Shown piece by piece: positions 9,540-17,985 of a stretch of 49,919 nt of DNA. Every line of letters starts with the position of its first letter. The first letter of the stretch is position 1. The notes under the pieces are model-generated. The model had not been told where the DNA came from. It did no database searches and saw only the letters and a program-made list of their open reading frames with translations. The position numbers and the translations under genes are program-made. Origin of the DNA: an uncultured Psychroserpens sp. (GTDB lineage Bacteria > Bacteroidota > Bacteroidia > Flavobacteriales > Flavobacteriaceae); assembly GCF_947503375.1 (NCBI RefSeq), contig NZ_CANNDQ010000011.1, positions 1 through 49,919 of the forward strand, in the 5' to 3' direction.

Positions 9540-11438
9540 ATGTGCGGAATTAACGGCATACTCTATAAATCGAAAACCGAAGTAACAAAAATTGATGCGT
9601 CGCTTACAAAAATGAATAATCTCATTATTCATAGAGGACCAGACGAAGATGGTACATTTAGTATTTCAAATTCAAATTTCGGATTGGGAATGGCCATGAG
9701 ACGCTTATCAATTATTGATTTAAGTTCTGGCCAACAACCCATCTATTCTGAAGACAGATCAGTTATTATTGTCTTTAATGGCGAAATCTATAATTACAAA
9801 ACACTTAGAGCACAACTCATTGCAGATGGCATTGAGCTACATACTAATAGTGACACAGAGGTTATCTTAAAACTTTATGAGCAAAAAGGTACAGCTTCCT
9901 TCAAATTACTTGATGGCATGTTTGCTTTCAGTATTTATGATGCTAATATAAATAAGGTTTTTATTGCTAGAGATTTTTTTGGTGAAAAGCCTTTGTACTA
10001 CATCCATAATGAAGACATGTTTTGCTGGGCTTCAGAACTAAAATCGATTACAGCGCTATTAGACTATAAGCCTGAACTTTCAAAACAAGGCCTAAACTTG
10101 TACTTTAAACTCACATACATTCCGGCGCCTTTCACAATTTATGAAGGGATCCAAAAGCTTGAAGCTAATAAGTTTATTACGTATGACAACACATCATATC
10201 AATTAGAAATTCAAGCCATCCACGATAACCAGCCAAGAGAGAAATCAAAAATATCATTTGATACTGCCAAAACAGAGGTTAGAGAACGTGTTTTTAAAAG
10301 TGTAGACTCTAGATCTATAGCTGATGTTCCTCTAGGTACTTTTCTTTCTGGTGGTGTTGATTCATCGATTGTTTCATTGTGCTTAGCAGATATAAAAGAC
10401 GAAAGAATTGATACATTTTCTATAGGTTTTGAAAAAGCATCCTACGATGAAACAGACAAATCAAGAGTTGTAGCTAAGCGAATTAATAGTAATCATCATG
10501 AATTTATTATTAATGAAAATGACCTCAAACACAATGTAGATGAGATTCTTTTAAATTTTGATGAGCCATTTGCAGACTCATCCTCACTCCCAACCTATTT
10601 AGTGTCAAAAAAAACCAGATCGAATGTTACTGTTGCCCTCACTGGTGATGGTGGTGATGAAGTGTTTGGTGGCTACAATAAATATTACGTAGGTAAGCTT
10701 AATCAAAAGTATACTAGAGCTGTTCCAAAATTTGCGCATAGTCAAATTAACAAAATAGCCAGTACATTATTGAGACGAAAAGATGACGACAGAGGTATAA
10801 AATACAAGCTTAACAAACTCATTAAAACCATTAGTTATGATAATGACTATTATTGGGGAATAATATCATTAGGATTTCAGAATGATGAAATCAATGCGTT
10901 TTTGAATCCACAATATCATCATACCACAGTATTTGACTATTATAAAAATGAAACCCAAATCACATCACCTAAATCGCTTAATGATTTTAGAACAATAGAC
11001 AGACATATTAGTTTAGAAGGTGATATGCTGGTTAAAGTTGATAGAACTAGCATGCTCAACTCTCTTGAATGCAGAGCACCTTTTCTTAATAGAGAACTTT
11101 TTGAATTTACTATGTCATTACCAGAAGACTACCTCATTAAGAAGTGGAGCAAAAAACACATCCTAAAAGAAGCTTTCAAAGCTGATTTTCCTGAAGGGTT
11201 TTTAGATAAATCAAAACGAGGTTTTGGTGTTCCAGTTGGAGACTGGCTTAGAGAAAGCTTAAAAAATGAACTAAGAAGCTACATAGAGATTAAATTTTTA
11301 CGACAACAAGATCTTTTTAACGTTGATGTCATTACAAAACTAGTTGAAGATCATTTATCATCTAAAGCAGACAATACATTTAAAGTATGGACCTTTTTTT
11401 GTTTTCAAAAATGGTATACCTCAATTTATATGGTTTAA
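9540..11438 (+). CDS. Asparagine-synthetase-like glutamine amidotransferase (AsnB family), second copy
   Basis: The 632-residue protein repeats the AsnB architecture: MCGINGIL with Cys2, HRGPDEDG, MRRLSIIDL, NGEIYNY and SDTEVIL in the glutaminase domain, then FLSGGVDSS near residue 268, DEPFADSS and TGDGGDE in the ATP-pyrophosphatase domain. It is clearly diverged from the neighbour at 7675, so the pair is an old duplication or two independent acquisitions. Both appear catalytically intact. The simplest inference is that they act on two different carboxylated sugars or intermediates of the same polymer. True asparagine synthetase cannot be excluded for one of them. A 93-base gap, with a possible internal promoter, follows. 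Confidence 0.85.
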   Translation: MCGINGILYKSKTEVTKIDASLTKMNNLIIHRGPDEDGTFSISNSNFGLGMAMRRLSIIDLSSGQQPIYSEDRSVIIVFNGEIYNYKTLRAQLIADGIELHTNSDTEVILKLYEQKGTASFKLLDGMFAFSIYDANINKVFIARDFFGEKPLYYIHNEDMFCWASELKSITALLDYKPELSKQGLNLYFKLTYIPAPFTIYEGIQKLEANKFITYDNTSYQLEIQAIHDNQPREKSKISFDTAKTEVRERVFKSVDSRSIADVPLGTFLSGGVDSSIVSLCLADIKDERIDTFSIGFEKASYDETDKSRVVAKRINSNHHEFIINENDLKHNVDEILLNFDEPFADSSSLPTYLVSKKTRSNVTVALTGDGGDEVFGGYNKYYVGKLNQKYTRAVPKFAHSQINKIASTLLRRKDDDRGIKYKLNKLIKTISYDNDYYWGIISLGFQNDEINAFLNPQYHHTTVFDYYKNETQITSPKSLNDFRTIDRHISLEGDMLVKVDRTSMLNSLECRAPFLNRELFEFTMSLPEDYLIKKWSKKHILKEAFKADFPEGFLDKSKRGFGVPVGDWLRESLKNELRSYIEIKFLRQQDLFNVDVITKLVEDHLSSKADNTFKVWTFFCFQKWYTSIYMV

Positions 11439-11467
11439 TTGGCAATAATAAATCTAACAATTTTAAT

Positions 11468-11475
11468 TACATTTG
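11468..11475 (+). promoter_or_regulatory. Candidate internal promoter -7 element
   Basis: TACATTTG matches TAnnTTTG exactly in the only sizeable gap (93 bases) of the first operon, and it ends 56 bases before the ATG at 11532. A TTG at 11439-11441 could be the -33 box, though the 26-base spacing is long. It may let the GT4 group be transcribed separately. Confidence 0.33.
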
Positions 11476-11531
11476 AAGCAACAATCCCTCACAACTAAAA
11501 GCACAAAAATCTAACTATAGGATTCATAAGA

Positions 11532-12614
11532 ATGAACCAAAAAAAAATCTCAGTTTGCTTTGTTTTACCAGCTTTAAATGCTGGAGGTGCACAACGGATT
11601 ATGTCTTTTTTATCTCAACACATAGATAAAGATAGATTTGATTGTCGCCTTTTGGTTATAGCAAAAGCAGAATCCACAGATTTTGATGTATCTCATGCTA
11701 ACGTTCATTATTTTGATAAAGACCGCTTGTTATTAGTTGTTAGACCTTTATTCAATTACTTCCGAAAACACAAACCAGATATTGTAATGGGTTCAATTGG
11801 ACATGTAAATAAGTTGCATGCTATGTTCTCTTTCTTCCTTAGGAAATCTACATTTATTGGTAGAGAAGCAAGCTTAAATAGTATCATGTCTAAGTATAAC
11901 AGAAGTACTCATGTAACTGGTTTTGTTTGGTTTTTTAGAGGTTATAGAAAATATTTAAAAAAAATCGTTTGCCAATCTGAACAAATGGCAGAATACATGC
12001 ATGAAGATCATGGTATAAAACATGAAAACATTCGCATTATTAATAATCCGCTCACTATTCAAGCAAAAGTAAAAGCACCATTAAATAATGCTGTCAAACA
12101 ATTAATTACAATCGGCAGACTAAGTGCTGAAAAAGGCCATGAGCGAATTCTAAATATCCTCTCAAAGCTTAAAACAGATTGGCACTACACCATTATTGGT
12201 GAAGGCAATCAATATGAAAATATAATGAATCAAATAAAGTCACTTGGCTTTGAAGATAAAGTCTCTTACATAAAATATACAAGTCACGTAACTCAATACT
12301 TAAGTGAAAGTGATATTTTTATTCAAGGCTCTTATGTAGAAGGCTTTCCTAATGCAGTGATGGAAAGTTGTGCTGTAGGCACACCAGTAATTGCATTTGA
12401 AGCTCCGGGTGGAACTAAAGATATTATTCAAAATGGCATAAATGGTTTTATAGCCAAAGATGAAGATGAATACCTAAACTATTTAATTCAAGCCCTTTGC
12501 AAAAAAGATTGGGATGAAAAAACGATTAGCAAATCCATTACAGATAAGTTTGAAAAAAAGATCATTGTTGAAAAATACGAGCAGTTATTTTTAGACATCG
12601 TAAACTCTAAATAA
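11532..12614 (+). CDS. Family 4 glycosyltransferase
   Basis: The 360-residue GT-B protein begins with ISVCFVLPALNAGGAQRIM, the usual GT4 N-terminal strand and glycine loop. The donor domain opens at LITIGRLSAEKGHERIL, and the EX7E motif is EGFPNAVME followed by GTPVIAFEAPGG and IIQNGINGFI. This combination resembles GalNAc-alpha-(1->4)-GalNAc and related transferases of O-glycan and LPS loci, but the sugar cannot be assigned. It is followed after 6 bases by another GT4 gene, so the two are co-translated or nearly so. No membrane segments are seen; it should act on lipid-linked substrate at the inner face of the cytoplasmic membrane. Confidence 0.85.
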   Translation: MNQKKISVCFVLPALNAGGAQRIMSFLSQHIDKDRFDCRLLVIAKAESTDFDVSHANVHYFDKDRLLLVVRPLFNYFRKHKPDIVMGSIGHVNKLHAMFSFFLRKSTFIGREASLNSIMSKYNRSTHVTGFVWFFRGYRKYLKKIVCQSEQMAEYMHEDHGIKHENIRIINNPLTIQAKVKAPLNNAVKQLITIGRLSAEKGHERILNILSKLKTDWHYTIIGEGNQYENIMNQIKSLGFEDKVSYIKYTSHVTQYLSESDIFIQGSYVEGFPNAVMESCAVGTPVIAFEAPGGTKDIIQNGINGFIAKDEDEYLNYLIQALCKKDWDEKTISKSITDKFEKKIIVEKYEQLFLDIVNSK

Positions 12615-12620
12615 TTAGGT

Positions 12621-13673
12621 ATGACTATTGTTCACGTAAATATTGGCTTAGGAGGTGGTGGCGCAGAACACATGATTCTTGAAATGGCTAAAAAAAGTCA
12701 GCAAGACCATATTAAGACAATAGTTATAGCACTTACAAATAACAATCTTATAGAATATAAATTTATTGAGAATAACCTTGAATTTCACTATTTAGGAATT
12801 GGTTCTCTAAAAGATTTTAGAAAAGGACTAAGACAACTGAAAGCAATCTTGAACAACCATAATGATATTGTTATGCACTGTCATATGTTTCATGCGTTGA
12901 TTATAGGTATTAGCTATCGTATTTTTTGCAAAAAGATACCTATCGTGTTTACACTACATAATATTCTTGTTGAAGAAGTCTATAGACGATGGACTTTATT
13001 CTTCACAAAACCATTTAGAAAAGCAGACATCAATTTTAGTAATCGTGCAAATAAATGGTACTTAAAAAACACAAGAGTTATTGCCAATGGTGTAGATTTT
13101 GAAAAGTTCAAGCTGCAAAACGAGAGACAATATAGTAGTGATGAAATCTTTAGGTTTTTATATTTAGGGCGTATTGAAGAACAAAAAAACCCTCTTGTAC
13201 TTGTAAATTTAGTAAAGAAATTATTAGACTCTAACCATTCAAATTTTGTTATTAATGTTGCTGGCGAAGGTGATATGCGACCAGAGTTAGAGCTATTAAT
13301 TAAACAGTATAGCTTTGAAAACTACATCAATATTTTAGGATTTCAGAAAAATGTGAAACAACAGCTCTTTAATGCACATTGTATGATTCTACCGTCTTTA
13401 TGGGAAGGGCTTCCGATTTCATTAATTGAAGCCTCAGCTGCAAAATTACCAATCATTACAACTCCTGTTGGTAGCATTCCAGATTTTTTTAAATCTACAA
13501 ATACGTTTGTTACTAATATTGAGTATTTTCATGAAGCAATGAGTAGTGTGATGAACGATTATAGTATGGCTAAAACTAAAGCTAACCTATTATATGAGGA
13601 TAATAAGAGTATCTTTGATATTAATTCAGTTTACCAACAACATCTTGAGTTGTACCAAACGGTGTCTAGCTAA
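12621..13673 (+). CDS. Family 4 glycosyltransferase (paralogue of the gene at 6580)
   Basis: The 350-residue GT4 protein matches the product of the gene at 6580 along its whole length. Both have IGLGGGGAEH-type loops, HCHMFH versus HCHMYH, a VFTLH segment, a GRIEEQKNPLVLV donor-domain opening and EGLPISLIEASAAKLPIITT with EX7E. The ATG here fixes the start of the TTG-initiated copy. Upstream and downstream gaps are 6 bases, so it belongs to a tight GT cluster. It presumably adds a sugar closely similar to that added by its paralogue, either a repeated residue or the same donor in a different linkage. Confidence 0.85.
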   Translation: MTIVHVNIGLGGGGAEHMILEMAKKSQQDHIKTIVIALTNNNLIEYKFIENNLEFHYLGIGSLKDFRKGLRQLKAILNNHNDIVMHCHMFHALIIGISYRIFCKKIPIVFTLHNILVEEVYRRWTLFFTKPFRKADINFSNRANKWYLKNTRVIANGVDFEKFKLQNERQYSSDEIFRFLYLGRIEEQKNPLVLVNLVKKLLDSNHSNFVINVAGEGDMRPELELLIKQYSFENYINILGFQKNVKQQLFNAHCMILPSLWEGLPISLIEASAAKLPIITTPVGSIPDFFKSTNTFVTNIEYFHEAMSSVMNDYSMAKTKANLLYEDNKSIFDINSVYQQHLELYQTVSS

Positions 13674-13679
13674 TTCGTT

Positions 13680-14828
13680 ATGCAAAAGTTGATTCGCATC
13701 ACAACAGTTCCCTCGTCATTAAGAACACTCTTAAGAGGTCAACATCGCTTTATGAGTAAATATTATAAAGTAATTGGAATAGCAAGTAATGGTGATGCGC
13801 TTAGAGAAGTACGAGAAAATGAAGGTATAGAAACTCTTGCTGTAGAGATGACAAGAACCATAACACCAATTAAAGATCTCAAAGCTGTTTATAAGCTTTA
13901 CAAGTATTTTAAAGCTGAAAAACCTTATATCGTACATACGCATACCCCAAAAGCTGGTACAGTAGGTATGCTAGCTGCTAAACTTGCTGGAGTACCACAT
14001 AGACTACATACCATTGCTGGGTTACCTTTGCTTGAAGCATCAGGTGCTAAGCGATACTTATTAAATGCGGTTGAAAAATTTACCTACAGTTGTGCTACTC
14101 TAATTTTGCCAAATTCATTAGGTTTAAAGCAAATAATTTTAGACAATAAATTTACTAAAATCAATAAACTTCATGTTGCTGGTAATGGAAGTTCTAATGG
14201 CATAGATACTGAACATTATGATATAACCCAAGTCTCTGAAAGTGTTAAAGCTAGTTTAAGAACTGAATTAGATATTTCTGAGAATGATGTAGTTTTTATT
14301 TTTGTAGGTCGTATTGTTAAAGATAAAGGCATAAATGAACTAATAGAAGCATTTAATAAATTATCTAAAAAGAATTTAAACTGTAAATTAATCTTAGTTG
14401 GGCCTAGAGAAAATCATCTTGACCCTTTATTTCCTGAAACTGAAACACACATCAAAGAGAATAGTCAAATCTTAGCGGTTGGTGTACAAAAAGATATTAG
14501 ACCATATGTAGCTATATCTCATGTATTAACTTTCCCAAGTTATAGAGAAGGGTTTCCAAATGTGGTATTGCAAGCTAGTTGTATGCAACTGCCATGTATA
14601 GTTAGTGATATAAATGGTTGTAATGAAATTATTGAAAACAATCTCAATGGTATAATCATTCCGTCAAAAGACGCTGTAGCTTTAGAAATAGCAATGCAGT
14701 ATATGATTGATTTTCCAGAAAAACGTAAAGCTATGATCAAGCACACTCGCTCTAGGATTATAGAACGCTATGAGCAGCAATTTGTTTGGAATCAAATTTT
14801 AAAAATCTACAAAGGTTTAGATAAATGA
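13680..14828 (+). CDS. Family 4 glycosyltransferase, PglA/CapM-like (second sugar of the repeat unit)
   Basis: The 382-residue protein starts with KLIRITTVPSSLRTLLRGQ and carries VHTHTPKAGTVGMLAAKLAGVPHRLHT, a segment typical of GT4 enzymes that sit directly beside a PglC-type sugar transferase. These include PglA-like enzymes, which add the first hexosamine to the initiating diphospho-sugar. The donor domain opens at FIFVGRIVKDKGINELIEAF. The usual EX7E reads EGFPNVVLQ here, with Gln in place of the second Glu; I recall this variant from related Bacteroidota proteins, so it need not mean loss of activity. The gene overlaps the next one by 4 bases (ATGA), which strengthens the functional link to the sugar transferase. 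Confidence 0.8.
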   Translation: MQKLIRITTVPSSLRTLLRGQHRFMSKYYKVIGIASNGDALREVRENEGIETLAVEMTRTITPIKDLKAVYKLYKYFKAEKPYIVHTHTPKAGTVGMLAAKLAGVPHRLHTIAGLPLLEASGAKRYLLNAVEKFTYSCATLILPNSLGLKQIILDNKFTKINKLHVAGNGSSNGIDTEHYDITQVSESVKASLRTELDISENDVVFIFVGRIVKDKGINELIEAFNKLSKKNLNCKLILVGPRENHLDPLFPETETHIKENSQILAVGVQKDIRPYVAISHVLTFPSYREGFPNVVLQASCMQLPCIVSDINGCNEIIENNLNGIIIPSKDAVALEIAMQYMIDFPEKRKAMIKHTRSRIIERYEQQFVWNQILKIYKGLDK

Positions 14829-15448
14829 AGCTATACAGAACTGTCATAAAGCGAATATTTGACCTAATAATAGCAGTTATAGGCTTTGTGATACTGTCAC
14901 CTATATTTATTATAGTCTTTTTGATATTAGCAGTAAAAAACAATGGAAGCGTATTTTTTTATCAAGAGCGGCCAGGAAAAGACGAGCGCATATTTAAGAT
15001 TATAAAGTTCAAGACTATGAACGACAAAACAGATGCCATGGGAGAACTTTTATCACCTTCAGAAAGACTTACCAAAACAGGCATCTTTGTTAGAAAATAT
15101 TCATTAGATGAAATTCCTCAATTGTTGAATGTAATAAAAGGAGATATGAGTATAATAGGTCCGAGACCATTGCTCGTTAAATATTTACCGAGATATAGTG
15201 ACTTTCAAAAGCAAAGACACAATATCAAGCCAGGAATAACAGGCTGGGCTCAGGTAAATGGTAGAAATGCCATAAGCTGGAAACAAAAATTTGAGTTCGA
15301 CGTTTGGTATGTAAATAACCTTTCCTTTAGATTAGATTTAAAAATTCTATTTTTAACCATATATAAAGTTTTAAATAAAGATGGAATCTATAGTGTTGAA
15401 AATGATATCGTTCCAGATTTTACTGGCACAGAACCAAACCAAAAATAA
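14825..15448 (+). CDS. Initiating sugar transferase (monotopic phosphoglycosyl transferase, PglC-like)
   Basis: The 207-residue protein is a bacterial sugar transferase of the short PglC type. One N-terminal hydrophobic re-entrant helix (about residues 10-33) is followed by FFYQERPGKDERIFKIIKFKTM, which holds the basic and Arg residues of the family. RKYSLDEIPQLLNVIKGDMS contains the catalytic Asp-Glu pair, and IGPRPLLV and KPGITGWAQVNGR complete the core. It lacks the extra N-terminal membrane domain of WcaJ-type enzymes. It transfers a sugar-1-phosphate to undecaprenyl phosphate at the inner membrane and so starts the repeat unit. With PglE- and PglF-like genes in the same locus, the likely substrate is a UDP-bacillosamine-type sugar (inference). 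Confidence 0.88.
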   Translation: MKLYRTVIKRIFDLIIAVIGFVILSPIFIIVFLILAVKNNGSVFFYQERPGKDERIFKIIKFKTMNDKTDAMGELLSPSERLTKTGIFVRKYSLDEIPQLLNVIKGDMSIIGPRPLLVKYLPRYSDFQKQRHNIKPGITGWAQVNGRNAISWKQKFEFDVWYVNNLSFRLDLKILFLTIYKVLNKDGIYSVENDIVPDFTGTEPNQK

Positions 15449-15451
15449 TAA

Positions 15452-16474
15452 ATGGCTTTAAATTTACTTTTTACATGTGTTGGTCGTCGTAATTATTTAA
15501 TCAATTACTTCAAAGAGGCCATCAAGGGACAAGGCAAAATATTTGCTGCGGATATGGACCACTCCGCTCCTGCCATGGTAGATGCAGATGTTTCAATAGT
15601 TGTTCCTAGTATTTATGAAAGCAATTATGTCTCTTCACTTAAAAAAGCTGTAAGCAATCATGATATTGATGCTATTATTTCACTCAATGATTTAGAATTA
15701 CCGATATTATCTAAACATAAAACAGAATTGGAATCTAGTGGCACTAAGGTCATCATTTCAAATGAACGCGTTATAGATATTGCTTTTGACAAAATAAAGA
15801 CCTTTAATTTTATTTCCGATCTGGGTTTAAAAACGCCTAAAACTTATACGTCTTTAGAACAAGCAAAGCGAGCTATACAAGATAGGCAACTTGATTTTCC
15901 TCTAGTTGTTAAGCCTCGTTGGGGAAGTGCTTCAATAGGAATCGATTTTCCCGAATCTATTGAAGAACTTGATCTTGCATTTAAATTACAGCATTTGAAG
16001 TTAAAAAAATCAATACTAAATGTTGCCAGTGCTAATGACTTAGACCATGCTATTCTTGTTCAAGAGAAGATAAACGGGAAAGAATATGGTATGGATATCG
16101 TTAATGATTTTGAAGGCAATTATTATGGAACTTTTGTAAGAGAAAAACTAAATATGAGATCTGGTGAAACTGATAAAGCCGTATCAGTAATTGAGCATAA
16201 GTTTGATGAAATCGGAAGAAAAATTTCTGAAGGTCTAAAACACGTAGGCAATTTAGATTGTGATGTATTTGTTGCTGATAATAAATTTTATATTTTAGAG
16301 TTAAACCCTAGATTTGGAGGTGGTTACCCCTTTTCACATGAAGCAGGAATTAATACTTGTGCAATTTATATTGAGTGGCTCAAAGGCAATAAAAATGTTG
16401 AGAAATTTAATAATTACAAATCTGATCTTGCGTTTTCAAAATGTGACAGAATGCTTAAAATAAAACTTAGTTAA
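15452..16474 (+). CDS. ATP-grasp ligase (carbamoyl-phosphate-synthase-like)
   Basis: The 340-residue protein has the three-part ATP-grasp layout. The pre-ATP-grasp Rossmann part (LLFTCVGRRNYLINYF, then FAADMD) covers about residues 1-110. The lysine of FPLVVKPRWGSASIGI lies near residue 155, and the metal-binding end FYILELNPRFGGGYPFSHEAG near residue 285. Members of this family join a carboxylate to an amine or other nucleophile through an acyl phosphate. The gene begins 3 bases after the PglC-like gene. It may acylate the free 4-amino group of the initiating sugar with an amino or hydroxy acid, but this is inference. Its 3' end overlaps the convergent gene by 8 bases, so no terminator separates them. 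Confidence 0.75.
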   Translation: MALNLLFTCVGRRNYLINYFKEAIKGQGKIFAADMDHSAPAMVDADVSIVVPSIYESNYVSSLKKAVSNHDIDAIISLNDLELPILSKHKTELESSGTKVIISNERVIDIAFDKIKTFNFISDLGLKTPKTYTSLEQAKRAIQDRQLDFPLVVKPRWGSASIGIDFPESIEELDLAFKLQHLKLKKSILNVASANDLDHAILVQEKINGKEYGMDIVNDFEGNYYGTFVREKLNMRSGETDKAVSVIEHKFDEIGRKISEGLKHVGNLDCDVFVADNKFYILELNPRFGGGYPFSHEAGINTCAIYIEWLKGNKNVEKFNNYKSDLAFSKCDRMLKIKLS

Positions 16475-17720
16475 ATATAATTTGTTGAGTTTTCGTTGAA
16501 CCAGATATCACATATATGGTATTATCACGTTTGTTTTTATACACTTTGATATTTGATATTGGTTCAGGATTAGCAAAAGCAAACGTATAAACAAATTGAG
16601 GCATAAACTTATAGTTGTCTTCTAAATAATCTATGGCTTTATACTCATTAACCAGTTCATCAAAATTAGTTAAATTTTTAAGCTTAAAATGTGCATAAGT
16701 ATCGTCAACTTGATGGTGTTTTTTACCTTGAATAAAATACCTAAGCCTTCTGTACCTTTCATTAACACCCTTACGACGTAAATACAGTTTCAGCTTATAG
16801 AATTGAGAAACTAATGTTGCTGTTGTTCTAGAAATAAGTGATTTGGAATCGTATAGAATATGATAATGAAAATCGTAAACCAAATTACTCCACTTGTGCT
16901 TATATTCAAAATCTCCCTTTGAAAAATCTGAAATCGTGTAATTATTTTCAAAACACCATTCTAGCAGTTTGATAATTGAAGTTTTCCCTACACTAAACTT
17001 GTAATAATCTGGATCGAAAACAGTTATCGTTTCAAATAAGATACTTTCAGAATGAAAATTTAGCGTAACACCTATTGGTGTTTTTTCATTATAAATAATT
17101 AACAATGATGCGTTTTTCTCCAAAAGCATCGTATATACTAATTCTCTATAATACCTCCATTTTTGCTTGCTTAAATGGTGATAATTTACTTGTTTACCAG
17201 CAAAACGTTTATTTAGTAGTTTATTGAATTGATTAAAAACCGCTTTAAACTGGGTCTCACCTATATCACCATGCAAAAAAGAATATTTGATATTAAAACA
17301 CGCCTCTAACCGTCTTTTATTTGACCTAAACTCTCTTCTGTTTTTAGAACTAAACTGAGCATTAATATATTCATCTTGATCTTTATACGAACTGATATCC
17401 ATCAAAAACCCTTGATATTGAAAGACTTTTTTTAATCTTAATGATGAACTTTCAGTAGGTATAGTAGTTTTTATATTGAAATAGGTAGGCACATCATAGA
17501 TCAAAAATGTTTTCCCTTTATAATCGTGCGCACCTTCACATAATTTATACGAAATCCCTTTAGTAAGATTCTTACCAATGTTGATGTACAATGGTAAAAA
17601 GGAATGCTTGAAAAATTGTATTCCAGAAATAAAGTCAAACCGTTTAGGTGGCTTAGATTTATTGAAATGCTTAGTCCATATAGCAATAAAAGTATTTGAT
17701 GTAAACGGGTTTAGTTGCAT
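16467..17720 (-). CDS. GNAT/FemAB-like acyltransferase (BcsL/CelD-type domain)
   Basis: The 417-residue protein stands alone on the minus strand inside the polysaccharide locus. The region from about residue 110 to 290 resembles the Acetyltransf_6 (CelD/BcsL) GNAT domain: a basic SSKNRREFRSNKRRL helix, then ASLLIIYNEKTPIGVTLNF, ETITVFDPDYYKFSVG and the helix leading to SDFSKGDFEYKHKW, the usual C-terminal signature. Such proteins transfer an acyl or aminoacyl group to a polysaccharide precursor, and many lie in exopolysaccharide loci. The 60 residues after the GNAT part are basic and of unknown role. Its stop lies inside the 3' end of the ATP-grasp gene, and its own promoter candidate is at 17771-17778. 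The acyl donor is not known. Confidence 0.7.
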   Translation of the reverse strand: MQLNPFTSNTFIAIWTKHFNKSKPPKRFDFISGIQFFKHSFLPLYINIGKNLTKGISYKLCEGAHDYKGKTFLIYDVPTYFNIKTTIPTESSSLRLKKVFQYQGFLMDISSYKDQDEYINAQFSSKNRREFRSNKRRLEACFNIKYSFLHGDIGETQFKAVFNQFNKLLNKRFAGKQVNYHHLSKQKWRYYRELVYTMLLEKNASLLIIYNEKTPIGVTLNFHSESILFETITVFDPDYYKFSVGKTSIIKLLEWCFENNYTISDFSKGDFEYKHKWSNLVYDFHYHILYDSKSLISRTTATLVSQFYKLKLYLRRKGVNERYRRLRYFIQGKKHHQVDDTYAHFKLKNLTNFDELVNEYKAIDYLEDNYKFMPQFVYTFAFANPEPISNIKVYKNKRDNTIYVISGSTKTQQIIFN

Positions 17721-17770
17721 TACTGGTTGGTAAGGTTACAATTATTAAGATTACATTTACTTATATTGAA

Positions 17771-17778
17771 CAAATGTA
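17771..17778 (-). promoter_or_regulatory. Candidate -7 element for the GNAT/FemAB-like gene
   Basis: Read on the minus strand, TACATTTG matches TAnnTTTG and ends about 50 bases upstream of the ATG at 17720. No good TTTG -33 box was found at the right distance, so support is partial. Confidence 0.35.
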
Positions 17779-17917
17779 ATATTTTGTAAATGTTCTGCTC
17801 ACATATTACTTAAAAACATTTATTTAAAACATGATCTTTCTCATAAAAAGCTTAATTTGATCTTTAAACCTAACAATTGCTACTATAAATTAACGTAAAA
17901 AACAGCTGCTTAACGTA

Positions 17918-17925
17918 TATATTTG
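17918..17925 (+). promoter_or_regulatory. Candidate -7 element for the MBOAT gene
   Basis: TATATTTG matches TAnnTTTG and ends 60 bases before the ATG at 17986, in the 265-base divergent gap. The -33 region is not a good match. The gap otherwise contains no reading frame or hairpin. Confidence 0.35.
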
Positions 17926-17985
17926 GTTGTAGCATACTGATTATTGGATATTTAAATCGAAATATAAAAACTTAACCAATCACTC

